Assembly: GCA_017472305.1 (NCBI GenBank)
Contig: JAFUQP010000008.1
Span: forward strand, 1-64,000
Source: Clostridia bacterium
Lineage (GTDB): Bacteria; Bacillota; Clostridia; Oscillospirales; CAG-272
DNA: 64,000 bases
Direction of reading: 5' to 3'
Under the pieces are notes generated by a model that had not been told where the DNA came from, searched no databases, and saw only the letters and a program-made list of their open reading frames with translations. The translations under genes were made by a program, and so were the position numbers. Shown here in pieces: positions 58,601-64,000 of this stretch (its first letter is position 1; every line of letters begins with the position of its first letter).

Positions 58601-61064
58601 TCATGAAAATCTCTACTACAATTTCCCCACGCCCCCCGACTACCTCAATCTCGTTAACGTTCTCGAGGCTGATATAGCTGTTGGTGGCGTCGAGAAGAAC
58701 AGTGTAGTGATGATGCAGATATTCGGAAGCGGAATGAGGGCAAAGCTGCTACTCAACGCAAGCTCCGACGGAAAGACCGTGACCTTTGCCAATGCATCGG
58801 TTAAGAATCCTTCGGCAACCCTTCAGCAGGACACCTGGTATAACGTCAGAATTGAGATGTACGTACGCTCGACGAGCGATATACGCTTTAAGGTGTTTGT
58901 TAACGGCGAATTTGCGGCAGAGCTTGCAGGGCAGGACGTTCTCACCGACTCGTCAAACCGCTATATGCTCGAGCTTCAGCTTACCTCTGCAGAATCCGAC
59001 TCATACGTAGCGTTTGATAACCTCTATCTCGGTTTTGCCGATATAAGCTACGCCCCGGGCGAGTCGCAGGGACAGACGGGCGGAGATAAGTATTCCTGCA
59101 CGGGTACAACCGGTAATGGTAAGTACTTCAGCGACTCCGAGGCAACCGGCACAAAATACGACTTCTCAAGCGGCGATTTCGTGTCTACTGTAGCGCCTAA
59201 TGCTAATTACAACGATAAGGCGTATATTACGGACGAGGGATATGTCAGGTTTGAAAAGTCGGGCGACACCCCCGCGCAAAACACTGCAATCGAGTATCAT
59301 TTCGGTGCGACTCCTGACAGCGCGACTATGACTGTAGTCGAGTTTGATGCCGCATTCGGCGGACTTACAAACGACGTCACGGTAATGCGACTTATTCTCG
59401 GCAACGGTAAGAACAGAGCAAACTTCTATATTATGACCGATGTTTACGGCAATCTCTTAATGAAGGGCAACAGCTTCGGTATGGGCTCTACGTTCAAAAT
59501 TCCTAAACGTGAGTGGCATAATTTCCGCTTTGAGTATTACGTAACCGAAGAGAGCGTTCTCATTGCCAAGATGTATATTGATAACGTATGGCAGGCTGAC
59601 GTAATAGGCGAATCAACCGTCCAGGACCATATCACTGACAGTCGAGTATGTCTGTTCCTTCAAAGCCCCTCTCCTGCAACCTGGATGAATATCGACAATA
59701 TTTATCTTGGCTATTCCTCAGAGGAGATTGTCAACGGCAATCCCGACGGTGGAAACGACAGCGGCGAGGATACTCTCGGTATCGAGGGCGAACGCGGAAA
59801 GGGTAAATACTACAACGATTACTCGGCAAGTGGCACGAAGCTTGGCTTCGATACTCTTGGTGAAAGCTTCCCGACCACCACCTCTCCCGACACAACCGAG
59901 ATAACCTCAGCAAGGTACCTTCTCTATAAAAAGGGCGGCACTGCTAACTCGAGTATGCAGTATAGCTTTCCCTCGGCAATTTCGGGAAGGCTCGGTAATA
60001 TATTCGAGGCAGATTTGGCGTTCGGCGGTTGGAGTGGAGAGCCCCAAAAGGTTGGCAGAATTCTCCTTCAGTCTGCGACGTACCGCGCTGATATCTACTT
60101 GGCAACAGATGCTGAAGGTAATATCATAATCTCGAAGAATTACGACGAACCCGATGTTCCCACAGATACGATAATTCTCGGTAAAAATACCAAGATACCG
60201 CAGGGTGAGTGGCATAACTGGCGCTTTGAGTGTTACACGTACACCGAGGATACCTCAAAGCTCTACGTCAAGCTCTTTATCGACGGAGAATGGCAGTGCG
60301 ATATGGTAATCACGGCTGGCGCCGGAGCGAGCGAGCGTACTCTGGTATATATCTACGGTGCGGCGGGCTCTTATATCGCGCAGGACAACGTATTCTGCGG
60401 CTATACTGCCGAGGAATATATGATTGCCGACGGCTCGGTAATTCTCACGGGCACTCACACCGGCGGAATCCTCTATAATGACGGAGCGATTTCGGGAGAT
60501 AAGTTCTCCTATGACGAAGAGGGTGCAACTCTTCCTGATATGTCCTCAGACTCGACAGTCGAGCTTACCGAGGAGGGCTATATAATCTTTGAAAAGAGCA
60601 CAACCTCGAATAAGCACATAGAGTATTCCTTCCCGACGGAGTCGGAGGGAAGCACCTACGTGATTGAGCTAGACCTTGCCTTTGGTGGACTCGACCCAAG
60701 CTCATACGGATATCGCTTCTTGCTTCGTGGCGACGGCTTCGGTACAAATGTATACCTGAAGTCCGACGCGCAGGGCAATATTACGCTGGGCACAGCCGCT
60801 GGTGATAAGACCACCATTAAGTCAGGCACAGGAGTAGCCCTTAAGCAGGACGAGTGGCACAATTGGCGCCTTGAGTATGCCGTTGACAGCGAGGATCAAA
60901 GCGTGGTTATCGTGACGCTATATATCGACGGTGTAGAGCAGTGCAAGCTCCTATGTGAAAAGGCAAGCAACACTGCAGGCGAGCAGGTAAGACTGTTCCT
61001 CTACAAGGGCAACGTGGATTCCTACTACTGCCTTGACAACGTATATATTGGCAAAGGTGAATAA
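55677..61064 (+). CDS. 1795-aa modular surface lipoprotein
   Basis: Lipoprotein signal MKKILTLLALLLALSFALVS with C after it (LVSC). Gly/Ser/Asn-rich linker (~25-65). An alpha/alpha-barrel-like domain homologous to the upstream 442-aa protein spans ~190-670 (IFIWWANLYDPDIGGFYFSN, GYFYHPQWGTDI). Then come five LamG-like modules, each with an E-W-H/Y-N-x-R/Y-x-E strand (~815, ~1055, ~1280, ~1510, ~1725) and a DN-x-Y/F-x-G end (VDNVVGERTKDI, DNLYLGFADI, DNIYLGYSSEEI, DNVFCGYTAEEY, DNVYIGKGE). Probably anchored at the outer membrane face and binds or processes glycan. Confidence 0.75.
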   Translation: MKKILTLLALLLALSFALVSCKIGDGGADDGSGENSGSSDSGNAGNSDNSGNGSSSGTQTVSLSVCYSPEISVSDREKYNNAIQAETGINPTVISDPKNICTGTVLIGDCKTTVTDNASRRLLRSVTADTEICHWLLYTDGSSVAIAYDNEFAIEEALDEVLSRYTSGGLFDGRSGTVKLGEFKALDFLDAKRDELREEYYAEMSKILDEDTMNSVRALYDLYGSEIFIWWANLYDPDIGGFYFSNSARDNIGFLPDIESTVQLLNGMQSSKLLSAYGNSYANALPDDIKEKLIAFAQGLQSPDDGYFYHPQWGTDIINARRGRDCNWATQMLTRLGEKPLYDAADGTKGYSRLNGSADAGVEAVSLRGRVSGKGAEYAAAILVSSSGKNLPEYLRSLSAWKKYLEDLKFEVDSYTAGNDIAAQYKTIKMAGEEFVDYTFKFLAEKQNPETGLWESERVDGDSTKLLSYNATNGLFKIAHFYYYFGETFPNAEAAFRSNINIILQEEGATHVCSVYNPWATFNLLFESIEKSDGAERVKELRQIVLDNAEPLVRITLKKISRHKMSDGGFAYRGDVPQLTSQKALVACASTPESDLNATEISMVGLANAMCESLGFADIPIFSAYDGEYYLDLLTSMGTIIKNEVVSPDPETFDTYNKSDGNEQYGLTLSPATTVTTECADTTYVDGVHKYYSSSVVDDPKAELPGDKALKITSYYGSQDDRSSKVMYSFYEIQNQAVIGNCYKFSVDLMFNKADGANFMQLLFCRTMGAAYDTVGFDFTVYTAGDGEQYIRLGDYRVGLDGDSDTNLKDGLALGEWHNFYFEMYKIYEPGENGKQQLSVITKVWVNGEYVGISDSTRIESGAIVETAIGAVSFSHSRGRNVEMYVDNVVGERTKDIYKAESPLFPVAPENIPESVPTLSGEHIGGEFYNNLSSAGKRYGYDNGEKAPAAKNGVEAKTFVTEEKYVYYWRNGATSHENLYYNFPTPPDYLNLVNVLEADIAVGGVEKNSVVMMQIFGSGMRAKLLLNASSDGKTVTFANASVKNPSATLQQDTWYNVRIEMYVRSTSDIRFKVFVNGEFAAELAGQDVLTDSSNRYMLELQLTSAESDSYVAFDNLYLGFADISYAPGESQGQTGGDKYSCTGTTGNGKYFSDSEATGTKYDFSSGDFVSTVAPNANYNDKAYITDEGYVRFEKSGDTPAQNTAIEYHFGATPDSATMTVVEFDAAFGGLTNDVTVMRLILGNGKNRANFYIMTDVYGNLLMKGNSFGMGSTFKIPKREWHNFRFEYYVTEESVLIAKMYIDNVWQADVIGESTVQDHITDSRVCLFLQSPSPATWMNIDNIYLGYSSEEIVNGNPDGGNDSGEDTLGIEGERGKGKYYNDYSASGTKLGFDTLGESFPTTTSPDTTEITSARYLLYKKGGTANSSMQYSFPSAISGRLGNIFEADLAFGGWSGEPQKVGRILLQSATYRADIYLATDAEGNIIISKNYDEPDVPTDTIILGKNTKIPQGEWHNWRFECYTYTEDTSKLYVKLFIDGEWQCDMVITAGAGASERTLVYIYGAAGSYIAQDNVFCGYTAEEYMIADGSVILTGTHTGGILYNDGAISGDKFSYDEEGATLPDMSSDSTVELTEEGYIIFEKSTTSNKHIEYSFPTESEGSTYVIELDLAFGGLDPSSYGYRFLLRGDGFGTNVYLKSDAQGNITLGTAAGDKTTIKSGTGVALKQDEWHNWRLEYAVDSEDQSVVIVTLYIDGVEQCKLLCEKASNTAGEQVRLFLYKGNVDSYYCLDNVYIGKGE

Positions 61065-61076
61065 CCGCGGATAAAA

Positions 61077-61123
61077 AAATCTGTCCCGAATGCGTAAATC
61101 GCATTCGGGACAGATTTAATTTT
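61077..61123 (+). terminator. Terminator of the modular-protein operon
   Basis: 18-bp stem AAATCTGTCCCGAATGCG with complement, TAAAT loop, then AATTTTTTA. Confidence 0.9.
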
Positions 61124-61175
61124 TTATACTATGAATGTTTTTGTTAATTGCTCAGCTTTTTTCGGTAAGCTGTAA

Positions 61176-63194
61176 TTACAATACCTTTACAGCATAAACG
61201 CAGGGTGTATTGCCCGAAATCTTGTCAAATCTGATGCGTACCGAGCGCTCCTTGCCTGCCTTGTAGCTGAAGGTAAGCTCGCGCTTTCCTTCAATCGGCT
61301 CGGAAATCTCCTCCGACACCTCACCAATCGTTACCTTAACGTCAAGCTGCTTTGTGAAGCTGCCGAATTTAACGGTAATTTTGTTCTCTCTGCCGGGTCT
61401 GACCTTTACCTCATAGGAGAACCAGCCGTGCGCGTTAATAAGGCTCCATTCAGCTCCCCTGAGGTTGCCGGGAATTCTGCAAAGCTCGCCGTCGCGGATA
61501 AGCGTATCGCTGAAGTTAACCTCTTTCTTAAGTCCGTGACCCTCGGTGCCGCCGCCCGCAAGCACGTAGTCGTAAAGCCCCTCGGCAGAAAGTGCCTTGT
61601 CGCACTCGCACTCGCACTCAAAGCTCTCGGTCACGTCGCGAACGAACATGTCAACAAGCTCGTATCTTCCCGCACCCGCAAGACTGTCACCGCTGATGCA
61701 GTAGAAGTCGTCGCCAAGAGCAGATTTGCCTTCCTCGTTGAGCCTTGAAAGCTCGCAAGTAGAGGCGTAAAATCTTGTCTTGTAGGCATCGTCGGAAAGC
61801 TCGAAGAACTTCGCGTAGTTGTAGAATACGTCGGTAAGCGTTTTCCAGATTTTCGCCGCAAGCTCAAGATTTTTGAACTTATTGTAAACATTAGTGTACT
61901 TTTCTGCGGGAATTTTGTCCTTTATAGCAACGAGTCTTGAAAGGAGCGCCTCGCTCTCTCTTACAGCGCTTGCCTTCTCCTCGATAACCGAGTCGAGGCT
62001 TCCGCGCTCCCACGACGGAGGAATAAACCACTCGCCCGATACTATCGAGTACTCGTCCTTCATCATCTCAAAGTAGAAGTGATTCTTCGAATGGTTAAGC
62101 ATAGGGAAGAGCGAAAGCTGACTGTAGTAGTAGCCCTTTAGGTAGATAATCTTCTTTAGAATATCCTCGGTCGGCTCCATAATGGAAGCAAGCTCCTCGG
62201 CAGCCTCGCCGTAATTCTTCTTAAAGAACTCAAGAATTTTCGCGTCAACGTCCTCGCCGCTCATTACAGCGTGCATAATCGCGAGGTTTACCTCGTTGAC
62301 CTCGCCGAAGGGGTCGCGTCCCGCCCTGTCAATTCTTGATACGTAGCCAACGGGGGAGTAGCCCTCGCAGTATGCAAACTTCTCCATAATATGATTTTTG
62401 AGCATAAGGGGAAGTCTGCCCTTGCCGAAGAATTCACCGAAAATGTCGGTTTCAACGAACAGAGGATTTTTCTTTATCTTTGCGTAGAAGCGATTGTGAG
62501 GCAGGCAAAGACTCCAGTCGAACTGTGTCCACTTGTCCATGATTATAAGCTCCGAGGAAATCTCCTCGTAAGCCTTCGTCATCATAGCGTAGTCCTCCTC
62601 AATAGAGGCAAACGGGCGCACGATAAGCTCCTTGCCAAGAGCCTTACAGGTGAGATACAGAATCTCGGTTACGTACTTGACACGTTCAATCTTGTCAAGC
62701 TTCTGATTTTTAAGCTTAAGAAGCGGCACCTTTGTTTCGTGAAGGGTGAGGATAAGACCGTCCATCTTCGGGTAAGCCTCGAAGAAATCGCGGATTTTAT
62801 TCTCGAGATAATCGCGCACAAGAGGGTGCGTTACCTCAACGTCGCCGTACTCGTTAAGAGCCTCGGGGAACGCGGCACTGAAGCCCGCCGCGAGGTCAAG
62901 CTCGTGGTGCCACATATAGGTCTTAATGCCGGCCCCGGAAAGACGCTCAAGAGCCTCATTGACAACCGTAAGGCACATATTTACGTACTCCGCGTCCTTC
63001 TCGCCGTTGAACTGCGCGTACTTCTTGTAAAAGGTCATGCCGTCGATATTGCCCTTCACTCCGTCGTGAATGGGGCCTATCAGCTGATAGTGGTCAAAGC
63101 CGTGCTCGATGGCATAGTCAACGGTAAAATCAAGATATTCCTTTTCAACGTCAACGGGATTAAGCGTTGAAATTCCCTTAATCATTTTTCTCAT
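61176..63194 (-). CDS. 672-aa glycoside-hydrolase-like TIM-barrel protein
   Basis: No signal peptide. The N-terminal ~400 residues look like a TIM barrel (FDHYQLIGPIHDG, IKTYMWHHELDLAAGFSAAF, GLILTLHETKVPLLK, ELIVRPFASIEEDYAMMTKA, ELIIMDKWTQFDWSLC). A helical segment follows, then a beta-sandwich C-terminus (~560-672, SYEVKVRPGRENKITVKFGS). Loosely similar to alpha-glucuronidase/GH67-GH115-type or GH20/84-like enzymes, but I cannot name the family. Single gene with promoter TTGACA-17-TAGAAT on the minus strand (63235-63263). Confidence 0.6.
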   Translation of the reverse strand: MRKMIKGISTLNPVDVEKEYLDFTVDYAIEHGFDHYQLIGPIHDGVKGNIDGMTFYKKYAQFNGEKDAEYVNMCLTVVNEALERLSGAGIKTYMWHHELDLAAGFSAAFPEALNEYGDVEVTHPLVRDYLENKIRDFFEAYPKMDGLILTLHETKVPLLKLKNQKLDKIERVKYVTEILYLTCKALGKELIVRPFASIEEDYAMMTKAYEEISSELIIMDKWTQFDWSLCLPHNRFYAKIKKNPLFVETDIFGEFFGKGRLPLMLKNHIMEKFAYCEGYSPVGYVSRIDRAGRDPFGEVNEVNLAIMHAVMSGEDVDAKILEFFKKNYGEAAEELASIMEPTEDILKKIIYLKGYYYSQLSLFPMLNHSKNHFYFEMMKDEYSIVSGEWFIPPSWERGSLDSVIEEKASAVRESEALLSRLVAIKDKIPAEKYTNVYNKFKNLELAAKIWKTLTDVFYNYAKFFELSDDAYKTRFYASTCELSRLNEEGKSALGDDFYCISGDSLAGAGRYELVDMFVRDVTESFECECECDKALSAEGLYDYVLAGGGTEGHGLKKEVNFSDTLIRDGELCRIPGNLRGAEWSLINAHGWFSYEVKVRPGRENKITVKFGSFTKQLDVKVTIGEVSEEISEPIEGKRELTFSYKAGKERSVRIRFDKISGNTPCVYAVKVL

Positions 63195-63234
63195 AGCGTT
63201 TTCCTTTCAAGACAGCAAAAATCTTCCTTGAAGT

Positions 63235-63263
63235 ATTCTACCACTTATTAAATGCTTTGTCAA
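63235..63263 (-). promoter_or_regulatory. Promoter of the 672-aa gene
   Basis: Minus strand TTGACA, 17-bp spacer, TAGAAT, ~40 bp before the ATG. Confidence 0.75.
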
Positions 63264-63293
63264 CCGATTTCAAGAAAACGCGTAAATTTTAAT

Positions 63294-63445
63294 AAAAAAA
63301 GAGCCTTGGGCGACCTGCGATGAAGCAGGTCGCCCAACTAAGTTTGCCCATTCGGGCAAGTGAAGTTATCCTATGGATAGTGAAGTTTTACCTTTGGCAA
63401 AGTGGGCATACTTAACTTCACTTTCGCTTGAAGCGAAAACTTCAC
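63294..63445. repeat. Hairpin-rich intergenic repeat
   Basis: 13-bp perfect stem TTGGGCGACCTGC/GCAGGTCGCCCAA (63306-63337), serving with the adjacent A-tract as a minus-strand terminator. TTGCCC/GGGCAA (63344-63359); GTGAAGTT at 63360-63367 and 63380-63387; inverted AACTTCAC at 63414-63421 and 63438-63445; TTTCGCTT/AAGCGAAA (63422-63438). The last copy overlaps the 3' end of the AraC frame. Confidence 0.65.
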
Positions 63446-64000
63446 CTGTTATTCTTATAATCCGTCGGCGACACGCCGAAGTGCTTTTTGAATATTCTCG
63501 AGAAAATAGACTGGTCGATTATACCGCACCTCTCGGCAACCTCGCCTATACTCATATCGTTGCCGTACAGCTCGAGCATAGTTTTTGCGTTTTTCATTCT
63601 GATATTCGTCAGATATTATTTCGGTGTAATCTTCGTTACCGCAAGGAATTCCGAGCGAATATAGTCCTTAGCGTATCCGCTCTCCTCAAGCAGCTTACCG
63701 ACGCTTAAGTCGCAGTTTCCGAAGTTCTTTTCCATTTTTGCAATGATTTTGTATATGCTGGCTGTGGTGTTCTTGAAGGTGTAGTTCAGATTTGTCAGGA
63801 TATATTTGATATAAGCATCACACAAGCTTTCAAGATAATCCTCGTTGCCGAAGCGGTTGTAGTGTATCAGTTCAGCAAGTCGCTTACCCTCGTTGTAAAT
63901 ATTATCCGAAAGCACCGAAACGTCGGTAATAAAGGAAAGCTTGTCGAAATTACCCGCCACCGACAGAATTTTATAGCCGCGCTCAACCGAAATAGAGTGC
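63442..64000 (-). pseudogene. AraC-type regulator interrupted by an in-frame stop
   Basis: Partial; runs off the right edge. The frame reads HSISVERGYKILSVAGNFDK, the middle (residues before the HTH) and FLAVTKITPK, then TAA at 63616-63618. The same frame resumes with YLTNIRMKNAKTMLELYGND, MSIGEVAERCGIIDQSIFSR and IFKKHFGVSPTDYKNNR, which is the canonical second half of an AraC HTH. A sense codon (for example GAA or CAA) has apparently become TAA. Either a true pseudogene, a recent point mutation, a sequencing error or read-through. Confidence 0.75.

Noticed and set aside
63294..63445. CRISPR-like or tRNA cluster
   Set aside because: Short palindromic units of variable spacing; no cloverleaf and no regular spacers.

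Overview
The window looks like a chromosomal contig from an uncultured, gut-type Clostridia (Bacillota). This is an inference from gene content: WYL regulator, YtvI-like AI-2E protein, DUF6873 GME-fold protein, 3H-domain NiaR, KdpDE-like pair, Na+-decarboxylase beta/gamma subunits, beta-glucuronidase plus GH43 operon. Spacing is tight, promoters are sigma-A type with 17-bp spacers, and most genes have strong AGGAG-type ribosome binding sites. I had no databases; family names are recognised from sequence motifs.

Region 1 (1-10.3 kb) is ordinary housekeeping: regulator, HAD phosphatase, Na+/solute symporter, cyclophilin, YtvI-like protein, ribosomal protein L28, MOP flippase, PsiE-like protein and a CNNM/CorC-type protein. 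It ends with a 150-nt promoter-to-terminator RNA of unknown kind (10.42-10.58 kb).

Region 2 (10.68-28.74 kb) is the highlight: an 18-kb integrated element that I interpret as an unusually large inovirus-like (filamentous phage) prophage. It is bounded by a perfect 19-bp direct repeat and by imperfect terminal inverted repeats (22 of 32 positions match). An IS30-family transposase sits just inside the left end and no tyrosine or serine integrase is visible. The leftward genes run in canonical filamentous-phage order: a small ssDNA-binding-protein candidate, a Rep_trans-type rolling-circle initiator, membrane-anchored surface proteins, a 702-aa signal-peptide/C-terminal-anchor protein (pIII-like), several tiny single-span membrane proteins, and a 738-aa Zot/pI-like assembly ATPase. 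Hairpin-rich non-coding blocks lie at both ends and would be joined in a circular form. Five short stand-alone RNA units (about 80-160 nt, consensus promoter plus intrinsic terminator) are scattered through the element. Four of them lie tail-to-tail with a small protein gene, and in three of these the RNA terminator overlaps the end of a lysine-rich protein gene. The fifth precedes a zinc-ribbon/PD-(D/E)XK-like nuclease gene. I consider this repeated RNA-protein pairing the most likely undescribed system here.

Region 3 (28.8-44.6 kb) returns to core genes: a cytidylate-kinase-like/ParB-like fusion, argS, yebC, a divergent XRE/AbrB pair, a HAD protein, an amino-acid ABC transporter, tRNA-Gln and tRNA-Ser, niaR-rlmA-ruvX-PTS IIC-pncB-ansA, thiI and a small lipoprotein.

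Region 4 (44.7-64 kb) is oriented to carbohydrate and surface functions: beta-glucuronidase and a GH43-like enzyme, OadB/OadG-like subunits, pyruvate kinase, a KdpE response regulator with a shortened KdpD-like kinase, a 49-aa peptide, and three large proteins. The last three share LamG-like modules or an alpha/alpha-barrel-like domain, the largest being a 1795-aa lipoprotein. The window ends with a 672-aa glycosidase-like protein and an AraC regulator interrupted by an in-frame stop codon and abutting a hairpin-rich intergenic repeat.
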